The translations under genes were made by a program, and so were the position numbers. The notes beneath the pieces are model-generated. The model was given only the letters and a program-made list of their open reading frames with translations. It ran no database searches and was not told where the DNA came from. From contig NZ_OY787456.1 of NCBI RefSeq assembly GCF_963678875.1, positions 1-64,000 on the forward strand: 64,000 nucleotides of DNA, read 5' to 3'. This document shows positions 42,806 through 50,739 of the stretch, piece by piece. The stretch's first letter is position 1; each line of letters starts with the position of its first letter. The DNA comes from an uncultured Hyphomonas sp. GTDB taxonomy: Bacteria > Pseudomonadota > Alphaproteobacteria > Caulobacterales > Hyphomonadaceae.

Positions 42806-44131
42806 TCATTTGCCGATGCAGAACTGGGAGAAGACCGCGCCGAGAATATCTTCAACGCCGACTGTGCCGATTACGGCGCCCAACTGGCGCAGCGCCATCC
42901 GAACATCTTCGGCGGCAAGTTCGGCGCCCATATCATCTTCCAGCAGCTGCCTCGCCTGGACCAGGCTGGCGAGACCCGCGCTCAGCTTTTCCCGGTGACG
43001 AGCACGCGTGATAACCGGCGCTTCAACGGACGCAGCGCGTTTGGAGATAAAATCGCCGATCCGGGATTCGAGTTGTTCGATCCCTTCACCGCTCACCGCC
43101 GAAACGGGCAGGGCGCCTTCCTGAGCCAGGACACCCGGACGTTGGTCGGCCTTGTTGAAGACCACAATATCCTGCTGTTCGATAGGCCCCACCGGCGGTT
43201 CCGGATTGGCACCGTCGATCACGTGAATGCGGAGGTCGGCTTCGCGGGCGGCACGCTCTGCCCGGCGCACTCCTTCGGCTTCTACAACATCCGCCGTTTC
43301 CCGCAGGCCGGCTGTGTCCGCCATCCAGACGACCTGTCCGCCAAGCACGAGCCGGACTTCGACAACGTCCCGGGTCGTGCCCGCAATGTCCGTTACGATG
43401 GCTGCTTCGCGCCGGGCGATCCGGTTGAGCAGGGACGACTTGCCCGCGTTCGGCGGACCAACAATCGCAACCCGGAATCCGTCCCGGATTTTCTCGCCGA
43501 TGCCCCGATCACCCAGCGCGTCTTCGAGCTCGGCAATGATCAGATCGAGCTTTGTGAGGATCGGCCGGACGGTATCTTCGGGTGTGTCACCTTCATCCGG
43601 GAAATCGACCATCACCTCGATCAGCGCGAGTACGCCGGTCAGCTCAGCCCGCCAGCGATCATAGGTATCTGTCAGGCCACCCGTCAGCTGCCGCAAGGCC
43701 TGGGCCTTCTGGGCTTCGGTCTCAGCCTCGATGATATCGGCGACGCCTTCCGCCTCGGTCAGATCCAGCTTGCCGGCTTCAAAGGCACGGCGCGTGTATT
43801 CTCCCGGCTCAGCAAGGCGTACGCCCGGTTGCCGGGCCAGCGTCTCAAGTGAGTGTTTGATCACAGCGGGGCCACCGTGGAGGTAAAGCTCCAGCGTGTC
43901 TTCGCCCGTGTAGGAGTGAGGACCCGGCATGAAGAGGGCGAGGCCCTCATCAATCAGGTTGCCGTCTTCATCCCGGAATTTTGTCAGCGTGGCGTGGCGT
44001 GGTTCCGGCAGGCCGCACTCCAGCAAGGCGCCCGCAATCTTCCAGACGCGGTCACCCGACAGACGAACAATGCAGATCGCAGCCGGAGGCTGGCCCGAAG
44101 CGAGGGCGCAGATTGTGTCGCGCTCGCTCAT
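42806..44131 (-). CDS. mnmE: tRNA modification GTPase MnmE
   Basis: A 441-residue GTPase (TrmE), partner of MnmG. N-terminal folate-binding domain (ICALASGQPPAAICIVRLSG), G1 motif GPPNAGKSSLLN (about residue 225), then DIAGTTRD and DTAGLRETAD, and the C-terminal FCIGK with the catalytic Cys. Complete. It precedes mnmG with a 53-base gap. Confidence 0.97.
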   Translation of the reverse strand: MSERDTICALASGQPPAAICIVRLSGDRVWKIAGALLECGLPEPRHATLTKFRDEDGNLIDEGLALFMPGPHSYTGEDTLELYLHGGPAVIKHSLETLARQPGVRLAEPGEYTRRAFEAGKLDLTEAEGVADIIEAETEAQKAQALRQLTGGLTDTYDRWRAELTGVLALIEVMVDFPDEGDTPEDTVRPILTKLDLIIAELEDALGDRGIGEKIRDGFRVAIVGPPNAGKSSLLNRIARREAAIVTDIAGTTRDVVEVRLVLGGQVVWMADTAGLRETADVVEAEGVRRAERAAREADLRIHVIDGANPEPPVGPIEQQDIVVFNKADQRPGVLAQEGALPVSAVSGEGIEQLESRIGDFISKRAASVEAPVITRARHREKLSAGLASLVQARQLLEDDMGAELAAEDVRMALRQLGAVIGTVGVEDILGAVFSQFCIGK

Positions 44132-44147
44132 GGCCTCGCGCCTTCCG

Positions 44148-45437
44148 TCAGTTCTTCATCGCTTCGAAGAATTCGTCGTTCGTCTTCGTCTGACGCAGTT
44201 TGTCGATCAGGAAGTCGATGGCGTCGTTTGTGCCCATCGGGCCCAGGATACGGCGAAGGATGTAGATCTTCGACAGCTGGTCCTGCGGCGTGATCAGTTC
44301 TTCTTTCCGCGTGCCGGACTTCATGATGTCGATGGCCGGGAAGGTCCGCTTGTCGGCAATCTTCCGGTCGAGCACGACTTCGGAGTTACCCGTACCTTTG
44401 AATTCTTCGAAGATGACTTCGTCCATCCGGCTACCTGTATCGATCAGCGCGGTCGCGACGATGGTGAGCGATCCGCCGTTTTCTACATTCCGTGCGGCAC
44501 CGAAGAAACGCTTCGGGCGCTGTAGCGCGTTGGCATCCACACCGCCTGTCAGGACCTTGCCGGAGGAGGGGACCGTTGTGTTGTAGGCCCGGCCGAGACG
44601 TGTGATCGAATCGAGCAGGATGACGACATCCCGCTTGTGCTCGACAAGGCGCTTGGCTTTCTCGATCACCATTTCGGCAACCTGAACGTGGCGCGTGGCC
44701 GGCTCATCGAAGGTCGACGCGACGACTTCGCCTTTCACCGTGCGGCGCATATCGGTGACTTCTTCCGGACGCTCGTCGATCAGAAGCACGATCAGGTAGC
44801 ATTCCGGATGGTTCTCTTCGATGGCCGAGGCGATGTTCTGTAGCAGTACGGTCTTACCGGTGCGCGGCGGTGCGACGATCAGGGCACGTTGGCCTTTGCC
44901 GATCGGTGCAACAATATCGATCACGCGGCCGGAACGGTCTTTCCGCGTCGGGTCCTGGCTCTCCATGCGCAGGCGCTCTTCCGGATAGAGCGGCGTAAGG
45001 TTGTCGAAATGGACTTTCTTGTTTGCCTTGTCCGGTTCTTCGAAATTGATGCGCGAAACATCGGTCAGCGCGAAGTAGCGCTCATTGTCCTGCGGCGCGA
45101 TGATCGGGCCTTCGACCGTGTCACCGGTGCGGATGTTGCCCTTCTTCAGGACTTCCGGGCTGACATAGATATCGTCCGGACCTGGCAGGTAGTTGGATTC
45201 CGGCGAGCGCAGGAAGCCGAAACCGTCAGTCAGAACTTCCAGCACGCCCTGGCCGGTGATTTCCACTTCGCTGTCCGCCAACTCCTTGAGGATCGCGAAC
45301 AGCATGTCCTGTGTCCGCATCGAGGAGGCGTTCTCGACTTCCAGCTCTTCGGCGTAAGCAAGCAACTCTTCCGGAGACTTCGCTTTGAGTTCGCGAAGGG
45401 TCACGCTGGTGACGTTGTCGAGCATCGAAGAGGCCAT
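44148..45437 (-). CDS. rho: transcription termination factor Rho
   Basis: A 429-residue hexameric RNA helicase. RNA-binding domain with GFGFLRSPESNYLPGPDDIY, Walker A APPRTGKTVLLQ (about residue 190), Walker B LVEHKRDVVILLDSITRLGR, Q-loop SGKVLTGGVDANAL and the secondary site GTGNSEVVLDRKI. Start chosen at MASSMLDNVT; MLDNVTSV four codons later is also plausible, and an extension to 45530 is not Rho-like. Rho sits between hemJ and mnmE, as near other alphaproteobacterial origins. Confidence 0.97.
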   Translation of the reverse strand: MASSMLDNVTSVTLRELKAKSPEELLAYAEELEVENASSMRTQDMLFAILKELADSEVEITGQGVLEVLTDGFGFLRSPESNYLPGPDDIYVSPEVLKKGNIRTGDTVEGPIIAPQDNERYFALTDVSRINFEEPDKANKKVHFDNLTPLYPEERLRMESQDPTRKDRSGRVIDIVAPIGKGQRALIVAPPRTGKTVLLQNIASAIEENHPECYLIVLLIDERPEEVTDMRRTVKGEVVASTFDEPATRHVQVAEMVIEKAKRLVEHKRDVVILLDSITRLGRAYNTTVPSSGKVLTGGVDANALQRPKRFFGAARNVENGGSLTIVATALIDTGSRMDEVIFEEFKGTGNSEVVLDRKIADKRTFPAIDIMKSGTRKEELITPQDQLSKIYILRRILGPMGTNDAIDFLIDKLRQTKTNDEFFEAMKN

Positions 45438-45595
45438 GCCGATGGATTCCAATTGTAAGGGTCTGCTGGAGACGTGTTTTGGGAGGTCCGGACGACGGAA
45501 AAGGGGTCGCAAGGCACAAGGACTGTGCACCGGATTTCTCGGCTTATGAGCTCAGGGAGCCCCGTTCGTCAAGAGTTTCCGCGCAACCAGCCCGG

Positions 45596-46024
45596 TCAGA
45601 ACGGCCGTACCAGCACCATGATCACAACGACGATCATCATCAGGAACGGCACTTCGTTCAGCATGCGCAGGGTGCGCGCAGAGACTTTCGACGTGCCCCG
45701 GTCGATGCGCTTGCCGACATAGACATAATATCCGTGCATTGCCGAGATCAGGGTCACGAAGAGCAGTTTCACATGCATCCACGGCTGAGACAGCAGGGCC
45801 GGATTCATCCACAGCATCAAGCCGCCGAACACCCAGATCAGGATGATAGAAGGGTTCATGACGATGAGGCGAAGCTTGTTGGCGGCCGATTTCATCGTCT
45901 CAAACAGAGGCTCGCCCGGCTGGCTTGCCAGCTGGTGGATCTTGTAGCGCGGATAGATCATCAGGCTCGCCATTGTGGCGATGACAAAGATCACATGCGC
46001 GGCCTTGATCCAGTTATAGAGCAT
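45596..46024 (-). CDS. hemJ: protoporphyrinogen oxidase HemJ
   Basis: A 142-residue four-helix membrane protein (UPF0093/HemJ), which oxidises protoporphyrinogen IX before ferrochelatase. Features: LYNWIKAAHVIFVIATMASLM with the conserved His, IYPRYKIHQL, MHVKLLFVTLISAMHGYYV (His and Lys). It starts 14 bases past the hemH stop; hemE-hemH-hemJ thus give three of the last haem steps. A longer frame to 46096 only overlaps hemH. Confidence 0.9.
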   Translation of the reverse strand: MLYNWIKAAHVIFVIATMASLMIYPRYKIHQLASQPGEPLFETMKSAANKLRLIVMNPSIILIWVFGGLMLWMNPALLSQPWMHVKLLFVTLISAMHGYYVYVGKRIDRGTSKVSARTLRMLNEVPFLMMIVVVIMVLVRPF

Positions 46025-46038
46025 GTCAGCGAAGTCCT

Positions 46039-47109
46039 TCAGGATTGCGGATTGATTGCCTGGCCGGCCTTGCGGACCGGCTGCTTGTGCGGACATCCGC
46101 TGAATTCATGCGGGCAGAGCCGGTCTCCACCGCAGGAGCGCATTGGCTTTTTCATGCTCAGTGCTTCGATGGTTTCAACTGCCAGCATGGAAATGAAATC
46201 GGGATGCGTTCCGAGGGCTTCGACGCGCGTGTAGCTCGCTGCGCCATGTTCTTCGGCGACGAGACGGTACTCCTCGCCCAGTTCGACCAGGGTTTCGATA
46301 TGCTCCGACACGAACGCGATCGGGGCGATCAGGATGTTCTTACCCTCTTTGGATTTCTCCTCGATCACTTCCTCGGTCGGCGGGCCGATCCATTTTAATG
46401 GGCCAACCCGTGACTGGTAGCAGGCGGTTACGTCCCAGTCGCGCGGCACACGGCCGGTGATCATCTCGGCCATGGTCTCGCACTGCCACTGATAGGGATC
46501 ACCGTCCTTGACGATCTTTTCCGGCAAGCCGTGCGCTGAAAGGAGCAGAGAAACATTCTCTGGCCGGCCTGCTTTTTCCCAAGCCTGCATGATCCGTTCG
46601 ACATGCGCCGAGACGATGTTTTCCTCGAAAGGATAGCAGCAGATGGTCCTGTCCGGATCCTTGTAAGCCTTCTTCCAGGCAGTCAGCGACGATCCCGTCG
46701 TTGTCGTCGAAAACTGAGGATAGAGCGGCAGCAACACCACCTCATCGGCGCCCCAGGCTTTCACATCTTTCGCAGCCTGCTCAGTGAAAGGGTGCCAGTA
46801 GCGCATGGCAATGAAGCAGCGCACGTCATCTTCAGGCAGCCGTGTCGACAATTCTGCCTGCAGGGCAGCGGCCTGTTCTTCTGTTTCTGGCAGAAGGGGA
46901 GACCCGCCGCCCGCATCCATCATCGCATAATTCTTTATGACGCTGGGAGCCCGTGTCCGTGAGATCAGCCGCGCCAGGAACCAGCGGATTGGCAGAGGCG
47001 CGGTGATGATCGCCGGATCGCGGAACAGGTTCTTCAGGAATGGACGGACGGACTCTGCCTTGTCCGGCCCACCCAGATTGAACAATACGACAGCAACCTT
47101 CCGGCCCAT
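46039..47109 (-). CDS. hemH: ferrochelatase
   Basis: A 356-residue enzyme inserting iron in protoporphyrin IX. Signatures: VAVVLFNLGGPDKAE, AMRYWHPFTEQ, LLPLYPQFSTTTTGSS, LLLSAHGLPEKIV (catalytic His) and IAFVSEHIETLVELG (Glu). The C-terminal CGGDRLCPHEFSGC has three closely spaced cysteines of the kind that, with an upstream Cys, hold a [2Fe-2S] cluster in some ferrochelatases. Two bases after hemE. Confidence 0.97.
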   Translation of the reverse strand: MGRKVAVVLFNLGGPDKAESVRPFLKNLFRDPAIITAPLPIRWFLARLISRTRAPSVIKNYAMMDAGGGSPLLPETEEQAAALQAELSTRLPEDDVRCFIAMRYWHPFTEQAAKDVKAWGADEVVLLPLYPQFSTTTTGSSLTAWKKAYKDPDRTICCYPFEENIVSAHVERIMQAWEKAGRPENVSLLLSAHGLPEKIVKDGDPYQWQCETMAEMITGRVPRDWDVTACYQSRVGPLKWIGPPTEEVIEEKSKEGKNILIAPIAFVSEHIETLVELGEEYRLVAEEHGAASYTRVEALGTHPDFISMLAVETIEALSMKKPMRSCGGDRLCPHEFSGCPHKQPVRKAGQAINPQS

Positions 47110-47111
47110 AT

Positions 47112-48149
47112 TCAGCCTTCCCGCAAAATCTTCAGAACACGCTCGACGTTTACGATCGGCGTCTCCGGACGGACGCCATGGCCGAGGTTAAAGATATGGG
47201 GACGGCCGGAATAGGCTGCCATCAGTTCTCGAACGCGGGCATCCAGGCGTTCTCCGCCTTCGATCAGCAACAGGGGATCGAGATGTCCCTGAACCGGCAT
47301 GTCTGCCGGCAGCACGGAATTCACGAAGGACGGCACAGCTGCCGTGTCGAGGCCGACCGCGGTCACGCCTGTTTCCTTCGCATAGGCTTCCAGCATGACA
47401 CCGGCACCACGCGGAAACCCGATCACCGGAACCTTGATGCCGCGTTCCCGGAGGCGCGCCACGAGTTTGCGTGTGGGGTCGATGATGACTTCCCGGAAGA
47501 TATTGTCCGGCAGGCCTTCGGCCCAGCTGTCGAACAGCATCAGCGCTTCAGCGCCAGCCTTCACCTGACGTGCGAGATATTCAGCTGTTGCTTCGGAAAC
47601 CTTGTCCATGACAGCGGCAAGATCTTCCGGCCGACCGTGAGCCCAACGCCAGGCATCGGACTTGTCAGTCTTGCCACGTCCTTCGATGGCATACAGGCTG
47701 ACCGTCCAGGGAGATCCGGCAAAGCCAATGAGCGCTGTTTCTGCGGGCAGGCTTTCCCGCACGCGGGATACGGTTTCGTATACAGGCGACAGCCTGTCAG
47801 CCGCTTTGACAGCCGGCACCCGCTCCAGGTCAGCGGGTCCGGAAACCTGTTCGACCAGAGGGCCGACGCCTTTTTCGAATTTCACGCCAAGGCCCATCGC
47901 ATCCAGGATGAGCAGGATATCGGCAAAGAGGATCGCCCCATCCATGCCATAGCGGCGAATGGGCTGAAGCGTCGCTTCGGCCGCCATGGAAGGGGTGTAG
48001 CAGAAATCGAGGAAATTCTTCGCCCGGGCACGAAGCTCAAGATATTCCGGCAGATGGCGCCCAGCCTGGCGCATCATCCATACCGGTGGCCTTTCAAAGC
48101 GCTCTCCACCGAGAACCTGAAGCAGTTTTTTCGATCCATCGGTGCCCAT
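47112..48149 (-). CDS. hemE: uroporphyrinogen decarboxylase
   Basis: A 345-residue enzyme that converts uroporphyrinogen III to coproporphyrinogen III. Motifs: RPPVWMMRQAGRHLPEYLEL (the signature), FADILLILDAMGLGVKFE (with Asp) and MLFDSWAEGLPDN; C-terminal FNLGHGVRPETPIVNVE. Its start faces the putative origin; in Caulobacter hemE promoters lie within the origin. Confidence 0.97.
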   Translation of the reverse strand: MGTDGSKKLLQVLGGERFERPPVWMMRQAGRHLPEYLELRARAKNFLDFCYTPSMAAEATLQPIRRYGMDGAILFADILLILDAMGLGVKFEKGVGPLVEQVSGPADLERVPAVKAADRLSPVYETVSRVRESLPAETALIGFAGSPWTVSLYAIEGRGKTDKSDAWRWAHGRPEDLAAVMDKVSEATAEYLARQVKAGAEALMLFDSWAEGLPDNIFREVIIDPTRKLVARLRERGIKVPVIGFPRGAGVMLEAYAKETGVTAVGLDTAAVPSFVNSVLPADMPVQGHLDPLLLIEGGERLDARVRELMAAYSGRPHIFNLGHGVRPETPIVNVERVLKILREG

Positions 48150-48261
48150 GGCAATTTTTTCCCAAAAACAAAAACAAGCCCGTCAGGGTGCTTATGACTA
48201 TTAGACGGTGAGTCCGTGGGAAAAAGGGTGATGTGCGGATTTGTCCAGAGAATTCCACACA

Positions 48262-48276
48262 GGAGTCACAGGCTGG
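48262..48276 (+). repeat. origin repeat copy 1
   Basis: GGAGTCACAGGCTGG, identical to copy 2, starting 81 bases before it. It contains a GANTC site (GAGTC). The repeat lies 10 bases before the CtrA box. Confidence 0.85.
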
Positions 48277-48285
48277 CAGACAGGG

Positions 48286-48301
48286 TTAAGAGGGTCTTAA
48301 C
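48286..48301. promoter_or_regulatory. CtrA-binding box in the origin
   Basis: TTAAGAGGGTCTTAAC is a full match to TTAA-N7-TTAAC. In Caulobacter CtrA-P binds such boxes in Cori and blocks initiation. Confidence 0.85.
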
Positions 48302-48317
48302 GCCCGGGATTCAATAG

Positions 48318-48332
48318 TTAACCAAACGTAAA
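48318..48332. promoter_or_regulatory. near-consensus CtrA box
   Basis: TTAACCAAACGTAAA fits TTAA-N7-TAAA, one mismatch from TTAA-N7-TTAA and 17 bases after the full box. Confidence 0.5.
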
Positions 48333-48342
48333 TGGCCCAATT

Positions 48343-48357
48343 GGAGTCACAGGCTGG
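48343..48357 (+). repeat. origin repeat copy 2
   Basis: GGAGTCACAGGCTGG, identical to copy 1. Confidence 0.85.
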
Positions 48358-48430
48358 AACGGAAGGTGATTCCGCGGAGTCGGATTCCGGCGCCTGTGGG
48401 ATTTTTGTGATTCCTTCGGGACAAATTGCG

Positions 48431-48439
48431 CTATCCACA
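48431..48439 (+). promoter_or_regulatory. DnaA-box-like site
   Basis: CTATCCACA differs from TTATCCACA at the first base only. It lies 4 bases before the third repeat copy. Confidence 0.5.
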
Positions 48440-48442
48440 GGC

Positions 48443-48452
48443 GAGTCACAGG
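48443..48452 (+). repeat. origin repeat copy 3 (core only)
   Basis: GAGTCACAGG, the 10-base core shared with copies 1 and 2, 99 bases after the core of copy 2. Confidence 0.75.
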
Positions 48453-48491
48453 TCTTGTGAAATCGCTGAACCTCGGCAAGACAAGGAAACC

Positions 48492-49334
48492 ATGACTCGG
48501 TCCCAACGCCCCAGCATCTATTTCAACGTTCACCTCGTCTCCGATTCCACGGGTGAGACGCTGAACGCCATTCAGCGCGCCGCCTGTGCCCAGTTCGAAA
48601 ACGTGCAGGCGCTTGAGCACAATTACTATCTCGTCCGGTCGGAACGCCAACTGGAGCGGGTGATGCGCGAGATCGAGGCTGCGCCCGGCGTGGTCTGGTA
48701 CACGATCTCGGATGAAGCGCTGCGCGGCCGGCTGGAATCCTTTTGCCGCGAGAAGGCCGTGCCGACTCTGCCCGTGCTGGATGCTTCCATCGCCATGCTC
48801 AGCCGTCACCTCGGCATCTCGGCAAACCAGAAAGTTGCCGGCCAGCACGCTTTGGACGACGATTATTTCGAGCGCATGGAGGCGATCAACTTCACGCTGG
48901 CCCATGATGATGGCCAGAACGTCGAAAGCCTGACCGGGGCGGACGTCATTCTTCTGGGTGTCAGCCGCACATCCAAGACGCCGACCTGTGTGTATCTCGC
49001 CAACCGGAAAGTCCGTGCCGGGAACATCCCGCTTGTCCCCGGCGTGCCGCTTCCGCCGCATATCGAAAAGATGGGCGAAAAGGGTCCGATGATCGTGGGG
49101 CTCAAGATCAGCGCGGAGCGCCTGGTGCAGATCCGCCGCGCACGCCTGATCTCGCTCAATCAGGATGAACACACAATCTATGCCGACGAGGATGCCGTGC
49201 GCGATGAGGTAACCCAGGCGAACCGCCTGTTCCAGCGCAACAAGTGGCGCACGATCGATGTCTCCCGCCGCTCGGTTGAGGAAACCGCTGCCGCCATCCT
49301 GAACCTCCTGAACGAACGCCGGGGGCATTTGTGA
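48492..49334 (+). CDS. pyruvate phosphate dikinase regulatory protein (PPSR, DUF299)
   Basis: A 280-residue bifunctional kinase/pyrophosphorylase that switches PPDK or PEP synthase. It has NVHLVSDSTGETLNAIQRAA and the P-loop-like LLGVSRTSKTPTCVYLANR, then KISAERLVQIRRARL. This is the RP001-type gene that flanks alphaproteobacterial origins. The ATG at 48492 after AAGGA was chosen; the frame open to 48426 would include origin DNA. It starts the coupled chain PPSR-maf-aroE-coaE-dnaQ. Confidence 0.94.
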   Translation: MTRSQRPSIYFNVHLVSDSTGETLNAIQRAACAQFENVQALEHNYYLVRSERQLERVMREIEAAPGVVWYTISDEALRGRLESFCREKAVPTLPVLDASIAMLSRHLGISANQKVAGQHALDDDYFERMEAINFTLAHDDGQNVESLTGADVILLGVSRTSKTPTCVYLANRKVRAGNIPLVPGVPLPPHIEKMGEKGPMIVGLKISAERLVQIRRARLISLNQDEHTIYADEDAVRDEVTQANRLFQRNKWRTIDVSRRSVEETAAAILNLLNERRGHL

Positions 49335-49927
49335 GCCTTGATGTCATTCTCGCTTCCGGCAGTGAAAGCCGCCGCCGTTTGCTGACGTCCGCTGGCGTGG
49401 AAGCAACAGCCGTCCGCCCGAATGTCGATGAAGACGCGATGAAGGCCGGTCTGCGCGCCGAAGGCCTGCCCGTGCGTGACCAGGCCATGCGGCTGGCTGA
49501 ACTCAAGGCCATCAAGATTTCCCAGCGCCAGCCTGGCCTTGTCATCGGCGGGGACCAGATGCTTGCGCTCGGCGATGAGGCTTTCGACAAGCCGAAGGAT
49601 CTGGACGGCGCACGAGACCATTTGCACAAACTGTCCGGCAAGGCGCACATTTTGGAAACAGCCATCGTCGTGTGCGAGAATGGCCAGCCAGTCTGGCGCC
49701 ATCTTGCGCGGCCGCGCCTCACCATGCGCCCGCTCAGCGAGGACTTCATCGATCAATATGTGGAACAGGTCGGCGAGCCGCTGCTTTCCACGGTTGGAGC
49801 TTATCAGCTCGAGGGCCTCGGTGCGCAGCTCTTCAACAAAATCGAAGGCGACTATTTCTCCATTCTCGGCCTCCCATTGCTGCCGCTGCTCGACTATTTT
49901 CGCATTCGGGGTGTGCTGCCGTCATGA
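49331..49927 (+). CDS. maf: Maf family nucleoside triphosphate pyrophosphatase
   Basis: A 198-residue Maf/YceF/YhdE-type pyrophosphatase that hydrolyses non-canonical or certain canonical NTPs. It begins LDVILASGSESRRRLLTSAG (substrate-binding SxSxxR), includes RLAELKAIKI, LVIGGDQML (catalytic Asp) and VGAYQLEGLGAQLFNKIEGD. GTG start overlapping PPSR's stop (GTGA). Confidence 0.92.
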   Translation: MSLDVILASGSESRRRLLTSAGVEATAVRPNVDEDAMKAGLRAEGLPVRDQAMRLAELKAIKISQRQPGLVIGGDQMLALGDEAFDKPKDLDGARDHLHKLSGKAHILETAIVVCENGQPVWRHLARPRLTMRPLSEDFIDQYVEQVGEPLLSTVGAYQLEGLGAQLFNKIEGDYFSILGLPLLPLLDYFRIRGVLPS

Positions 49928-50739
49928 CATGGTTGCTCGGGGTTATTGGCGATCCGGTATCGCACTCGCTCTCGCCGTTGATCCACAATAAGTGGATCCG
50001 TGAACACGGCTTTGATGCGAGCTACGAAGCATTGCGCGTGGAGCGGGGAGACCTCGAAAGCGCACTGGAAACGCTTTCGGAACGCAATGCGCTCGGATTC
50101 AACATCACTCTTCCGCACAAGGAAGAGGCGCTGGCGCTTGCAGACGAGACGAGCGATATTGCCCGCCGGATCGGCGCGGCCAACACGCTGATCCTTCGGG
50201 AGCAGGGAGGCTGGCGGGCAGAAAACACAGATGCGCCGGGATTTGTGCGCAGCTTGCTGGATGCCGGGATCGAGGTTGCCGGATGTCGGGTGACCTTGCT
50301 GGGGGCAGGCGGTTCGGCGCGTGCTGTTGCAATCAGCCTGATGGATTTGCGCGCAGAGATAACCATCGCCAACCGTACCCGCGAACGGGCTGAAGCGCTG
50401 GTCTCTGAAACGGGCATCACCGCGGACATCTGTTCACTGGAGCAGGGGATCTCGGAGGCCGCGACAGCGGATCTCGTCATCAATACGCTCAGCCTCGGTC
50501 ATTCGGGTCAAAGTATCGATTTACCTGAAGCAACCGGCCAGTACTTCTACGATATCTCCTATGGAAAGCCCGCAGCCGCGATCCGCGCGGAAGCGCTGAA
50601 GAAGAACTGGCAACCGATGGATGGTCTGGGCATGCTGGTTGCGCAGGCGGCGTACAGTTTCGAACATTGGTTCGGTGTCCTGCCGGACACAAAGGAAGCG
50701 CTCGCGCATTGCCGCAAAATTGTGGAGGCAACGACTTGA
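49924..50739 (+). CDS. aroE: shikimate dehydrogenase
   Basis: A 271-residue NADP enzyme of chorismate synthesis. Motifs: LLGVIGDPVSHSLSPLIHNK, NITLPHKEEALALAD (catalytic Lys), NTDAPGF, and nucleotide-binding VTLLGAGGSARAVA, then DGLGMLVAQAAYSFEHWFG. It overlaps maf by four bases (ATGA). The start was set by the conserved opening; the frame upstream to 49672 lies within maf. Confidence 0.96.
   Translation: MTWLLGVIGDPVSHSLSPLIHNKWIREHGFDASYEALRVERGDLESALETLSERNALGFNITLPHKEEALALADETSDIARRIGAANTLILREQGGWRAENTDAPGFVRSLLDAGIEVAGCRVTLLGAGGSARAVAISLMDLRAEITIANRTRERAEALVSETGITADICSLEQGISEAATADLVINTLSLGHSGQSIDLPEATGQYFYDISYGKPAAAIRAEALKKNWQPMDGLGMLVAQAAYSFEHWFGVLPDTKEALAHCRKIVEATT

Larger units (their letters stand above)
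48150..48491. other. oriC: putative chromosomal replication origin (Cori-type)
   Basis: The 342-base gap between divergent hemE and the PPSR gene is where the Caulobacter and Rickettsia origins lie. In the sequence I see: an A/T-rich stretch at 48153-48178 (a possible unwinding site), one full CtrA box (48286-48301), a near match (48318-48332), three copies of GAGTCACAGG (48262-48452), nine GANTC methylation sites, and TCCACA cores of DnaA-box type at 48251-48259 and 48431-48439. No perfect TTATCCACA is present. The function is inferred from synteny and these sites. Confidence 0.8.
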
